DNA from: Sphagnum compactum
Taxonomy: Eukaryota; Bryophyta; Sphagnopsida; Sphagnales
Length of the DNA: 64,000 bases
Assembly: GCA_965153455.1 (NCBI GenBank)
Contig: OZ234495.1
Coordinates: 620,001 to 684,000, forward strand
Direction: 5' to 3'
Shown here: one piece after another, positions 37,501 through 49,555 of the stretch
How the letters are laid out: each line of letters begins with the position of its first letter
Numbering within the stretch: position 1 is the first letter of the stretch
Notes under the pieces: model-generated
Database searches by the model: none
What the model was told of the DNA's origin: nothing
The model's input: only the letters and a program-made list of their open reading frames with translations
Program-made: the position numbers and the translations under genes

Positions 37501-38986
37501 GCACTGCTTATGTGTGATAAAAAATTGTAGCTTTGACTGTTCATCTGCTTACCTGGAAAGTCACATCTTCACAGGCTGACTTATTTCCTTGTTGCAAACA
37601 GAAAGAGCCAAGGGTTAGAATTTGAAGTATGCATCAAAAAAGCAAATTGCTTACATCAAGTGTCAAGCCAACATGTAAGTGAATGCCTGTTGATTGACAG
37701 CAGTGTTCACATGAAAATTGATTTGCACTGCACCATTTGTCTTGCCTGCTCCAGAATGAAGTGGGTTGTGTTACTATAGTCCTCAAATACCTTTGTTGTT
37801 TTCAGCAGACCAAAAGTCACACAAAAGAAGCTGTATCTGTATGCAAAACTAAGCCACGGAAGAAGTCGACAAACCCTCGACCTTTCCGGTTGCGTACCCA
37901 GGTATAGCACCAGCCCTAGAATTCTCACTTAATTTTCTTGCCTCTGTTCAGGTATATTAGAATCAACACCCACTCACATCACTCGTTGACCTGTCATTGC
38001 TGCCCATGCACAATCTAAATGGCTTTACAAGATATAGGGGATCTCTAATTATAGTCTGTGGTACAGGAAAGAGGAGTGCTCAAAGAAATTGAGTTTAACA
38101 AGAAGATGGAGGAGTATCTTGCAGCCAGAGAAGGATTTCTCTCTGCCTTTCAAGGCCTTTCAGTGCTTGAACCCCGGGTGACTATTTAACCAAAACATAT
38201 GTTCTCTTCCAAGCTCCTGGAACAGATGCCTTGGAAATAAAAGTGACAAATGATAGAGCCTGTTAAAAAAAAATCTTGAACAATATGTGTTGTTGCCAAC
38301 TTCTTTTCTTGCAGCTTCACAATAGCTCAACCTATTCCCATGTATCATTGCAGGTTGTAGGTAAACCACCCAGGCAAGTAGCCAAGGACCCAAGCATGCA
38401 GCCCAGACATCATGTGTTCAGTGCCAAACGTGTTGATCCTGCTGATAAGGTTTAAGACTACACCTTTCATGATTCCTTGGTTTCATAGTGAAATCTGTCT
38501 GGAGACTAAGGTATCATCAGAATTCCGTTCTTGCAAAGCCAGGTTATCAACCACTGTGGTAAAATGTTTTGTGGTCACACATTTTGCTGTATTTTTTCTC
38601 ACAAAATATTCCATAGGTCTCAGAAGTAGCTTATGGAGTATTTTGCTGTAATCAGACACTGTACCTTCTAATAGGATCTTTGACTTTAAACAGGTGCCTG
38701 AAGATGATGGTGCCATGAAAAATGATAAGCAGACAGTGATCCATGCACAGAAGATGCCAACATTTGACCATCCATTCAAACCACACAGGTGAAAGATAGG
38801 TTCCATGACTTGTGTATGTGCTTAGTATGTTTGCTCATGGGTATGCTTGACTCTGCTGCAAGGAGTAAGAACATGATGACTGACAGTGCTTTGAATCACA
38901 GGTCCACAAAAAAGCTGACAGTTCCACAAGAGTTCAAATTCCACCCAATCAACGGGACACGCACTTGTCCCCTACATAGTCAATGA
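34588..38986 (+). CDS. TPX2-like microtubule-associated protein
   Basis: Predicted 882-residue plant TPX2-family protein (spindle and microtubule binding, Aurora-type interactions in the family). Exons are 34588-34744, 35097-35158, 35436-35533, 35705-37480, 37602-37674, 37806-37901, 38067-38177, 38354-38449, 38694-38788 and 38902-38986; all GT-AG and phase-consistent. The N-terminus has ESIEAPKFYDFTAPEEP followed by AWF, like the plant TPX2 start (AP+F+DF). The C-terminal half has RPFRLRTQERGVLKEIEFNK, the TPX2 core signature, then MPTFDHPFKPHRSTKKLTVP and QEFKFHP. The large exon 4 is low-conservation, Ser/Glu-rich and contains two kinds of internal repeat at about residues 440-600. In plants the TPXL subfamilies differ, so true TPX2 identity is not claimed. 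Confidence 0.88.
36706..37200 (+). repeat. Coding tandem repeats in TPX2-like exon 4
   Basis: Two CDQK-xxxx-QKTLDM units (about 36714 and 36840) are followed by four variable units of about 32 residues. These share SK-S/C-x-x-PLSEH-x-V/I-QD, then E-x-C/S-NP-x-D/E and HAxVQE. The DNA repeats are about 100 bp apart. The units are acidic and probably unstructured. Confidence 0.75.
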
Positions 38987-41900
38987 CCTTCATTATCATG
39001 ATCATCGGGCCTTGTTGCAATGGCAACATCATGACTGGTGGAGTTGAGAGAATGTACCTGGTTGTCCTAGTCAAACCAGTTCTATTAGTATGCTGCTGTT
39101 GAGAATGTAAGGTTTGGCATTGAATTTTGTAGATAATTGCAGCACCCATTTTGCTACCCATTATGCTTATATGAGCTATGATGATTCATTGAACAGGGAC
39201 TTATAAGTTTGGCCATGAAATTGTTAGCAGTTAGTAGGAGCATCACTTCTGTAAGACATAAAAACTTCATTGAAGCAGGTGTAGCTGAGGGGTCCACGCA
39301 TGACATCAAAGGCTACTGCCATGAGGGTTTGTGCGGAACTTCAAAGGGCCACCTGCCATCTTCTCCAAGGTAGGCTTTTCATGTGTCTTCCCAGTTGTTT
39401 TGAATTGGTTGACCTCAGCCTCCCTCTAGAAAGTTCACATGTAGAGAGATAAAATGGGTGGAAGAAAAATCAGACATTTACATTTGCAATGTAATATGTT
39501 CTACTGGTCTACTGTTTTGACAATTAATGTGAAATTTGGCATGTTTGTCACTTTGGCTACATCACACAAAAGTCATTAAAATAACACTGATCAGATATAA
39601 TATCTTGATGGATTTTGGTTTCTTTTAGAGATTTTTTGAACATTATATTTTTGCATGGTGAAATATTTGGGGTTCCCGCAATCCTTCTTTTGCCTTAAGA
39701 TTTACGGTTTAATGTAAATGGCAAGGCCCACACAGTGTGACACACCCCTTGTTCCTTTTTGTATTTTGATAAGAGTTAAAAATTTGGCTAAAAGAGCTTT
39801 TGGTTGCTTGTCATAAAATTGGACAAGAAAAATGCTGAGAAGAGATGAAACCCAATTTCCCAATTCCAGTTTGGTGTGAGGGAAAATACGAAAGGAGCAC
39901 TTCAAGAGCAGCTGACAAATACTTGCCAAATCCTACAAAGGGATTTAAGTTCTAGGTGCTTAGGAAATCATGTTTCTTTGCTCTTCATGACTTTGATTGA
40001 AAGTTTGTGTAAGGTTAAGAAACACTAGATTAGAAAATTAATTCAACATTGTGAATTGGAACTAACATCATTTTGTGCCCGTCCAAATGCAAACATTGTC
40101 CCAATTGGCATTGTGTAGAATATTAAATATGGCATGTCAAATTGCCAAATTTGTATTTATAAAAAAACCATAAAAAAAAATGTTCCAATATTTTAGATTA
40201 AATTTAGGACATCATGAAAATGTTGAGACACCATCCTCAAGGCCCAACAAAACATCCAAGGATATCCATTAATGATGAGATATCTCAAAAGGTACCTCAC
40301 CTTAAATGTAAAATAAACCTTCAAATTTGATGATGATAATTTAGTTATAAGTTATAACCTTCAAGAGATTTTATGATTTTTTTTTGCAAGGTAGGCAATT
40401 TCATTTTTCACAAGTTGAGGTGGAGATTAATTTATTCATTGTAAAAATGAAATAACTTAAACTTTAAACAATTCATAACCAAATTTCTAAGTTAAAAGAT
40501 TTCAATAACAATGTTCATCCTTCCATAGTATATACCAATACACTAAAATGATTGAAAATTGAAAAGTCAAAAAAATTGAAAATTGAAACTTAAATAATGA
40601 TTAATCCAATATGTCAAGGTTCAAACTTGACATCTTATAGAAAAATAAAAATAATTTAATTTTTTTTAAAGTCAAAAAATTTGCATTTAATTCGCTAACA
40701 TTCAATCACACACTTTATAAATATTTAAAGTGGCCATGAATTGGGGCTTGATGTGAGAATTCAACCTTGGGTGCATTGAATTTAATTTATCATGGTTAAG
40801 GTTTTATAAAGTTCAACCTCTTTGTAATTCCAAAAAGTAAATTCTTCCATGCCACAAATTTGTATCCGAATTGTCTCCATGTGTACTTTAAAACAATTTT
40901 CAACTTCACAAAATATATACTCAAAACCATGACTTACATTCGGAATAATTGATATGTAATACTTTGCAAATTTGATCAATTTAATATGGTTTTGTGAGGC
41001 ACTTGTTCTATGGTCCACTATGTTATGATTGTCAAGTCAGATTAAACGTGAAAATATAAAAATATAAGATCCTAATATATTTTGGTGACTTGCTAGAACC
41101 TATTGTCAAAATATCAGATTTTAGATTCCATAAGAATCCTCTATATGACTCACATTAGATTTGTTGGTCACAAAATAATAAAAATAAAAATAAATTTTTT
41201 GATCCTAACAAATGTGCCACACATAGTTGCATCCAAACATTTTAAACATTTATATTTAAGGCTTCCAACTACATGCACTCATGATATAGTGGTAAATTCA
41301 CATTCATTGTAATTTTTTTGGAGTATTTTTAAGAAATTCAAAAAAATGTTTAAAAATGACATCTAATGATTGTGATGAGGAAAAGGCCTTGTTTATTCAT
41401 GTTTTAGTATTAGCCATTGTTGAATCATTTGAAACCATAGTACAATGAACTTGTATTGCTTCTATTATGAACCTTAGAATGAACTTTACTTGTTCAATGT
41501 GTATGAAAAAATAGGCTTAACCACTCATGTAATTTAATCATTCAAATTTTTCTTATTTTCCTTGTTGGTAAAGTATGCCCTTTTAGTAAACTCTATGTCA
41601 TTGATGTCATGTGCAAGAGCCCAATATTAACAATTGTGTTTGTATTTCATAAATGATTATTTATAAATGCAATATTTTGAAAAACATGCCCACTTTGGTA
41701 GAATTAGATAAAATATTTCTTATTGAAATGAGGCAATTCATTATCCAACATGAAAAGGAATAGTGCATTTTGTTATTAAAACCATATATTGTCTATTGTT
41801 TACGTATTTACTTATAAATTAAATGTAAATGAAAAAACAAAAATGTACCAAAGCAATAAAATGTCAGCATTACACATGTTACGTGGTACAAATAATGTAA

Positions 41901-43080
41901 TTATAAGTAATATAGGTGAAATAAGGAATTGGTTTCTTGTATAATAGTTTTATAATTAAATTTTTTGTAAAAATAAAAGGTAATAGGACAAGGAGATTCA
42001 TCAATGGCTTGGCATGGTGACCAATTGTGTGAAATTGAGTTTGAAAATAATGGGAGGATTGTGAGGATGAAGATGAAGGTCAAGTCACCTTATGAAATAT
42101 AGTGGCAAACATAGTAACAAGTTTTAGAATTTTGAATAAGCACCAAATCTTTTATTCTACATGGGTTGCTAATGAAAAAATGACATATAGGTTTGGCTTG
42201 TTATTATTAGAAAACTTCAACAATGTTTCAAATAACTTTCATGTGTAGTGTGTATGTTTAAGTGAATTGCAATTTATAACATCTCCAATTATGCTTAATA
42301 TGCGTGCTTGTAAAAAAAACCCACATCTGAATTTAGTTATTTGTTTTTCCCAACCCCACCTATAAGACTAAATTGGGATTGCAATAGGTGGGAGACTACT
42401 AATAGCAAACCACTTGAACTAATCATAATGATTGGCCAATCAAAAATAGGGAATAGTAGTCAGATCATATTTATTACACACTTCTCTAACAAATGTTAGG
42501 CTTTGTTGTGCCTTTCACACATCTTAACAAACTATGCAAAAATGTTGGGCCAAAACCATTTTTAAAAGTCAAATTGATGTGTTTTGACTTTTTTTCATCC
42601 AATTTTAACTTTCATCAAGACTTGACTTTAAGAAGGTCCTTGAACACCTTCCTAAACAGAAAAAGCTTCACATGCAACATCCTTATCCATTATAATTATT
42701 GTAATTATACATATTTTGACCATCATTTTAGTTATTATGATCACACATTTTGACAACTTTTGAAATTAGAATGAATTCACAACCACTAATTGAACTAATG
42801 ATATTTCAATGACCTAAATCTACAAAAAAATTATGGGATTAAACCAAATGGTTGTGACACAACCTTGATTTTCTTTCTTTCTTTTTTTTGCTTGGTGATT
42901 TAACATGCACCCAATACCATCGCACTTTATCCTACAAGTTTTGCCCAAAATTGAACTATCACAACCTATAAATGTGGACAATAAGAAACTTCACCATGAT
43001 TCAATTGTAGGGATGTCCATTTATAATCGATCATAGAGAGGATTATGCTAATGTGACAGTATCCACATTGGACAAAACCT
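38987..43080. other. TPX2-like 3' region and AT-rich desert
   Basis: The first few hundred bases may be 3' UTR. From about 39.5 kb onward the sequence is AT-rich with only short chance frames. I recognise no gene or named repeat. Confidence 0.5.
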
Positions 43081-43089
43081 CCTTTGTTA

Positions 43090-43590
43090 CATATCTTAAT
43101 GCCTTCTAATATTTTCATATCTCTTTAATTTGTTATTGCACATTCTTACTCATTGGTTGGTTGAACCTCCTAATTCACATTCTTCTTGAATGAGAGCTGC
43201 TTAGTTATATCATGTATCTTCTTGCCTTTTAATATTTTCATATCTCCCTATTTCCTTCTTGCACAAAGTTTGCAAGTTCTCGGTTGTTAGTTGGTTAAAC
43301 CTCATAACTCACACTCTTTTTGAACAAGAGATCCCTAGATATATTGTGTATCTTGTTGTCTTCTAATAATTTCATAGCTCCCTAATTCCTTCTTGCACAA
43401 AGTTTGCATGCTCTTGGTTGATAATTGATTGAGCCTCATAACTCATGGTCCTCTTTAATGAGAGCTCCCTAGTTATATCATGTATCTTGTTGCCTTTTAA
43501 TACTTTCATACTTTCATAATTCCTTCTTGCATGAAGTTTACATGTTCTTAATGGTTCGTTGGCTGAACCTCATAACTCATGTTTTTCTAT
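43090..43590 (+). repeat. Tandem repeat, four units of about 123-134 bp
   Basis: Units begin near 43091, 43214, 43348 and 43482. Each contains TATCTT-TTG-CTTCTAAT or TTTTAAT, TTTCATA-CTC, TTCCTTCTTGCAC-AAGTTTGCA, GGTTG followed by GAACCTCATAACTCA, and a TGA-AGAGCTCCCTAG block. Satellite-like in structure but divergent between units. Confidence 0.85.
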
Positions 43591-44520
43591 GTTTCATAAC
43601 CAATAAGTCCAATGTGTCATTTGGCATGATGAGTTGAGGTGTGTGATCACACACTTCAATTATTCACAATAACTTCTTTGGGAGAGTTCCCACAACTAAT
43701 TAATTGACCAACAAATTACAACAGGTACCTACATTACAATATGACTACACTAAGTGAACATTCCACATTTGAATATATTTAAGAGATGTTGCATACATAT
43801 ATTTAATCGTTGAAATTTTCAAATGTTCAAATTGGGGCTATTGGATCCAATTCTCAAAGTAATTAGATATTTCGACAAAGTTTGTTGATTTTCAATGGCA
43901 TGTATGATAGTAGGTAGCATTTAATTTTAATTTTTAATTTTTAATGTAACATCATATTAACAAGGATATTAAGCATGGTGTAATGTTGTTAAAAATTTGT
44001 AAAAATTTGTTGAAACTATAGGAAAATGGCAAAAGACTCCCCTCCCCCTCCTCTTCTGTCAACTGAAGAAAAAGAAAGTGTGAAATGTGACAAAATTTTC
44101 ATTCTCAAAAACATTTCTAAAAAAATTGTCAAAATTTTCTCTAAAAAATGGTGAATTTGCAACAAAACGTTCCTTTTTAATTTTTGACGACATAATCTTG
44201 CAAGCTTTCGCCAAAAATAAAAATATTGGTAGGTATCTTTGTACATTTGTTATGAGCATGTTTTGCTACTCCACAAGTAAAAATCACGCAAGTGCATGGT
44301 GGCATATCTTACCCTTTCAAAATGTTATCATATGTCTAAGTACTAGTCTGAGTCTTAAGTTCTTGAACTTTGAAGGTTTTGCAGATCAAACCTGACAATT
44401 AAACTTTCAGATAATTTAATTTTATAAAAATTTCGGCACAAGTAATAAATGTTTTTAAGAAAATTCGGCAAAACAAAAAAACATTCTTGAGCTCTATTTA
44501 GCATTTTGCCCAATTGATGG
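43591..44520. other. AT-rich spacer
   Basis: No gene seen. Contains AT-rich direct motifs (TTTTAATTTTTAATTTTTAA near 43924). Confidence 0.5.
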
Positions 44521-44526
44521 ATGTAG

Positions 44527-44853
44527 CAAGGGCACCTTTCCATTGAGTAGCTGCACCTTCAGGATTTGGAAGACCCAATTGCTCTTTCCACTGGCATTAC
44601 ATTCCCGAGCGAGCTGAAGGTGTGCAGCTAGAAGTTCTGTAATGCAATTCCCCCAAAATCTGAATTGCAGATCTAGAGCATTTGGAGTCAAAAGCAGTAA
44701 GTCCAACTTCCAAACCTGAAGGTTCAGCTAGAATTTTGTAATGCAAGTCCTGCAACTCTAAATTGCAGATCTAGAGCATTTGGAGTGAAAAGCTGTAAGT
44801 CAAACTTCCAAAGCTGAAGGTGCTGCACCTACTCAAGGGAAAGGTACCTTAAG
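44527..44853. mobile_element. Small inverted-repeat (MITE-like) element
   Basis: The left end (44527-44572, GCACCTTTCC then GAGTAGCTGCACCTTCAG and TTTGGAAG) is the inverted counterpart of the right end (44806-44853, CTTCCAAAGCTGAAGGTGC through GGAAAGGTACC). Between them are two direct copies of a unit of about 99 bp, each containing AATTGCAGATCTAGAGCATT. No coding capacity and no clear target duplication. Confidence 0.7.
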
Positions 44854-46109
44854 GGTATAACTATTGTCTATTATTATAATACTGAATCCCCAAGTGATTC
44901 CCATGATGGATGTAGAAGGAATAGGTACCCAACATGTTAAAACAGGTAACTGAACTTGCTGAAATTCTCTTATAAAATGATTGTGGAATTGTTTCCTGTG
45001 CACAAAATGTGCTTTCACCCTTTCACATGATCTGCAATCTGCAGGTGAATTTGCAAGCTAGCAAACAATTTTTCAAACTCCTGTATTGGCAATCTCTTGC
45101 ACTACTATCTCCACTTTAACATATAAATAGTTCAAAAACAGTAGGGGTGAGACAAACTTCTTAACCTATTGGACAACCGCCTGCACTTAGCTGGAATATT
45201 GTGTGTTATGATTCCTTCAAAACAGGGTGCTGCTGCACATCCTTCTAAAGGAAATGGAAATTCTACACTAGGCTGACCCTGGATGCATACACTATCCTGT
45301 AAACTTAACCATATGCCCATTCTTCTTCCCTTTGCTGCCTGGTAGTTGCTTCATCTGTTTCTTCACGTTTCCGTCTGAAATCCTTCATGTGACAACTACA
45401 AGTCAGAAAGGCATTAGAAGGAGACACAATCAGGTTTTCTTTTCAATTTGGTGAGGTATGTGGCATGCCAATCATGCACCAGAGGACTTGGCCAATTTAA
45501 GAGAGGAAAGCAGAAAAATTTAGGAATCCTGCTATAATTTTGCAACATGCTGGACCCTATTGTCTAAATCTAGCAATTTCAGATTTTTTTCCCTCAATCT
45601 GTTGACTTTGAAAAAATCTTTTGTAGTAGTTCCACTGGTTTTTTGTTGTTGTCAAGTGGCAAAAATTTCACCCAAAAAAAAACACTGTGCACAATATCAT
45701 GGCCAGAACCATACTTAATGATACAGTGAGACAAGAAAGGTCATAGATGCATGACATCCATGCAATGAAATTGGGAACATTACAAGCTCCACCCTGGTCT
45801 ATGAACTTCATGTGTTGCATCTTTGGAGTCATTGCTTAGTATGCAAACACAGCTCATCCTAAAAATGAACCTTGTTCAAAGCCCTTACAATAGTCATAAA
45901 AAACAGGAGAATACCACTCTCAGGCTCTTTTGTGACCTCCAAGCATCAAAGGTTGTCAACCCCAAGCCTTTGTCTGGTGCTTTCCAAAAAATAGGGCTGG
46001 CCTCACTGGAAAGAATCTCAATAGATCCACCATAGTAGAAGAAACAATCTCCTCCTCTAGCTTGCACATCCATCCTTTGATCATAAATTGATCATCAACA
46101 GGATTTGTT
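44854..46109. other. Spacer and probable MIF 3' region
   Basis: No separate gene recognised. The part adjoining 46110 should be the 3' UTR of the minus-strand MIF gene. Confidence 0.5.
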
Positions 46110-47192
46110 TTAGAATGTTTTGCCATTCCAACCAAAGTCAGAACCCTGCAGACACCACACACAAGTTGATTAGGCAGTAGAACAAAAATAAAATAAAATA
46201 TTCTCAATGGTGCAAACTACAGTGCATGAGAGGGGGTGGAAGAACTGATGATGGATTTCAAATGAGAATATGCATATGGATATATAGGACGACACACACC
46301 ACAACAGAGCATATTACAAGCAAAGGCCTGATGGAAGATCTGATGTAGATTGGTAGTTTCTTTCTTGTCTATGGGTTCAAGTTGTCTTTGCAAAAAGAAT
46401 TGCAGAATCTGACTGCTGGATGCAGAAAGAAACAAATATGTTGCAAAATCATTATACAAACATCTGCAGATCTTGAGTATCTATTGCAATTTTCAGAAGC
46501 AACAGGAAGACTTGTTTAGTCATGGTGATGGCTATCATCACTCAAGAGACATATATAGCAAATAAAAAATTATTGCAAACTTCAAGTCGGGGAGTCTTGA
46601 AGGGCTCCAAGTACCACCAGCTCTTCTACTAGCACATGTAAAGACAAAGAAAGGAAGAAAGAAAGAAAGAAAGAAAGCTAAAGCTTAAACCCTAAAGAAA
46701 CCTGGGTCTGTGGACTACTTACTTACCTTGACATCATAAAATTTGATGTAGAACCTTGAAGGTTGCACTGACAGTTTAGACTGTAGAATCTCTGCAAGTG
46801 CTGCACTCAGTTGCTTGTTTTTGTCTGGAGTCAAACCTCCGATGGAAACAAGCTCACCATATGCAGTAGGTTCTTCACTTCCTCCAAATGACATTGGTAC
46901 GCCTCCTTTGAGTATTACCATCACATACTGCAAAGCAAAGAAAGAGGAAGGAACTCGTAGCTTACATACACTGCCCCCCAATGAAAAAACAAAAACAAAA
47001 ACCAGGAGACAAGAGTTAATATACACAAACATAAAAAAAAAACAGGTTGCAACAACCAGACAAGACCCAGAAGGAATTTACAGATTCCGGCTTGCCGAGG
47101 ATCCTGGCCACGGTCTTGCTTGCATCCTTGAGAATATCCGAAGTCACAACACTGTCCACGGGAACGTTGGTCTGCAGATTTACAGTCGGCAT
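46110..47192 (-). CDS. MIF: MIF/D-dopachrome-tautomerase-like protein
   Basis: Predicted 115-residue member of the MIF (MDL in plants) tautomerase family, exactly the family length. Exons are 47082-47192, 46727-46927 and 46110-46145, phase 0 throughout. It begins MPTVNLQTNVPVD, so Pro2 becomes the N-terminal catalytic proline after Met removal. The core has YVMVILKGGVPMSFGGSEEP, AYGELVSIGGL and SRFYIKFYDVK. The tiny last exon encodes GSDFGWNGKTF, matching the plant signature FGWNG-TF. No peroxisomal SKL tail is present, so a cytosolic protein is likely. It is transcribed divergently from CENP-X across 472 bp. A (GAAA)n tract lies in intron 2 at about 46648-46677. Confidence 0.95.
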
Positions 47193-47664
47193 GGTGGTGG
47201 CACCCGGTGGCTCCGAGCAGGCAAAACGAGAAAATCTTTTAGTTCAAACTGCCAACCTTGATCAGCTCCGGCACAAGCTCTGTGCTCCAAATTTCCTTGC
47301 GATGTGCGAGGGCTTCACCTAGTAACTCCGAGCGAAGAAGAAGGTGAAGCAATAGCATTAGGGCTCTAGGGTTTAGGGTTTAAAGAGATTGAACAACTGC
47401 TTGCTTTTTCCTGTAGTGTTTTTGCCCTCTGCTTTCAAGCGAACCGATCGAGCTTTGTGGGTTGCTTCATGGACAATTTTGCTTACTTGCAGGCGGAGCT
47501 TTGCGACGTGGGAGGAATTAGCTCCGAGCCAGAAAGAAGGTGAAGCACTAGGATTAGGGTTCTAGGGTTTAGGGCTTAATGAGCTTGAACACCTGCTTGC
47601 TTTTCCAATAGTGTTTTCCGCCCTCTGCTTTCAAGCGCAGAGATCGAGCTTTGTGGGTTGCTTC
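47193..47664. promoter_or_regulatory. Shared divergent promoter of MIF and CENP-X, internally duplicated
   Basis: 472 bp separates the two start codons. The region consists largely of two direct copies about 196 bp apart (about 47307-47475 and 47503-47672). Each runs from CTCCGAGC through AAGAAGGTGAAGCA, TCTAGGGTTTAGGG (a telo-box-like motif), CCTCTGCTTTCAAGCG and GATCGAGCTTTGTGGGTTGC to TTCATGGA. The second copy ends in the CENP-X start codon (47665). The first copy keeps a relic ATG at 47469 in the same context. Telo-box motifs are known in promoters of plant ribosomal and cell-cycle genes. Confidence 0.8.
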
Positions 47665-49555
47665 ATGGAGCGGACTACCACCATGTTTCAGCCTGTAAGT
47701 GGGGTTTGTGTGTCTCTGTTTCTCTTGCTTTTTGTGATGGGTCTCTGTGTCTTAAACTTTGGCTCTTTTTGATGGATCAATGGATGTTCTGCACTTGGTG
47801 ATCGTATCTGCTTTGCTTTCTTTTGAATCGTGTCATGCTCTGTATGGTGTTTTATTTTTCCTAACATACAAAAGCCTTTTGAGGTAATCATGTTTGTTGC
47901 TACAATCTCCAGTCTGTTTGCCACACCTGGGGGCTGTGCAACGTAAATATGTTGTGGATATATGCAGGACACAGTTCACGAGATTTTCAAGCTTGTCTGG
48001 GGACAACTTGCTTCCAAAGGTCTGTACTTCTCTGATATCGTTTCTGATTTTTTTTCTTTCAATGGGAAGTCCCTTGGTTCACAGCTCTGCTCAAGTTTTT
48101 GAAAATAGCATGATCTTCTTGTTTGTTTGTTTGGCACAATACCTTAAGTCCGATTGTATCAAGAGCCAAATTTGATTGTATCAGATGTGGTTTATATTTT
48201 TTTGCTTGTGGAAGCATTCATTCCAGGACATCTTTGGGGCTTCTATTTTGGGTCTGTTACAAGTGGATTGCAAAGATTGAAAACACTCATGCTGTTGGGT
48301 TTCTGCAATTTGGTTCTCATAGTTTGATTCAATGTTTTGGGCAGCAGAACGGGCAAAAGATGATCTAGATGACACCCCTGAAGGCGAGGTACAGAAACTT
48401 TGAAGCATGTGTGGTGAATCAAGAAGTAGAAGTTTGCTATTTTTTAACCATAAAGAAGACATTGTGATTTCATCACTGTGAAGAAGAGTTGTGCTGCTGT
48501 AGGCATTGGGTGATGGCATTCTTGTGGTATGCTTTTGGGTCCAACAAAAGCTTCAAAGCACAGGGGTGGTAAAATGGATAATTGATCACTTGTATGAATG
48601 CAGAACAAAAGTGTTTACTTTTGGTTCCTAGTAGGAAACTTTCCAGAGTATACCCAACAACATTTTTAGTAACTCTGTCATCATGTTGTAGTTACTTCTT
48701 ATATTTGTAGTATTTGTCTGTTGATTTGGATAAGCTTTTGAGACTGTTAATATGGGCATAACTTGGATTCTGGGAACCAGGTGGTGGCTGCAGCTGGAGC
48801 AACCAAGAAAATCCGCTCAACTAGTGGTAAGTTCCTTGTTGCATTCTTGGTCTTACCATTCTGGGAAGACTGGAGTAGTCTCTTTTCTCCTTCCTGCAGA
48901 TTTCTGTTTGGATCTCTTGTTGTTCAATTTGGAAATCCCATTAGCCTCACGCATGAGGTCATCTCACTCTTTCTGTTTGCCTGGGCCTTTCAAATTCACA
49001 ATTCATCATGCTGTTGTGAACTTCACACTCTGGTATGCTACATATGCTTCTGACAGACAGACAAATGAGCAGCTAAGCTACAACTGCATTCTTATTGTTG
49101 CTCAGTGAGGAATTTCTGATAATACTTTTGGAGCTGGTTTGGTGAAAGATAATTTGTTCCTATTGTTGAATTCATGTGTTCTCCTAAGAGATTTTCTATT
49201 TTTGCTGTAGCAAATGCAAATGCATTGAAGTTGAGCTGTGAACTTCTGCGCCTTTTTGTCTGTGGTATGTTCCTCAGTTTCAACCCAGCTGTAATGAAGA
49301 TAATGCTGCACATTTATAATATCCAATGCTAAATAGACTTTCAAAGACATTGATTGCTGCACTTAGAGTGTGTCACCTCACCCTTTTGTGTCTAGCAAAA
49401 AAACTACTGGAAGGTAATCTATTTAGGCTGATGGGGCATGGTTGGTTTCAGAAGCAGTTCAGCGGGTGGCAATCATTGCTGAAGGGGAAGGACTTTCCAC
49501 AATTGAGGGTACCCACTTGGAACGAATTCTGCCACAGTTGCTCCTTGATTTTTGA
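47665..49555 (+). CDS. CENPX: CENP-X / MHF2 histone-fold protein
   Basis: Predicted 108-residue homologue of CENP-X (MHF2, FAAP10), the small histone-fold partner of CENP-S/MHF1 that acts with FANCM in crossover control and DNA repair and at kinetochores. Exons are 47665-47694, 47968-48019, 48348-48388, 48781-48826, 49211-49264 and 49452-49555, all GT-AG with consistent phases. The diagnostic C-terminal part is ALKLSCELLRLFVCEAVQRV, then HLERILPQLLLDF, which ends exactly like animal CENP-X. The N-terminus has DTVHEIFKLVWGQLASKERA, followed by an acidic linker and the AAAGATKKIRSTSGANA linker. Start codon and leader lie inside the duplicated divergent promoter. Confidence 0.93.

Noticed and set aside
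46217-46459. Alternative last exon for MIF (acceptor near 46412)
   Set aside because: It gives a similar length, but the exon at 46110-46145 encodes the conserved FGWNG-TF ending, so that one was chosen.
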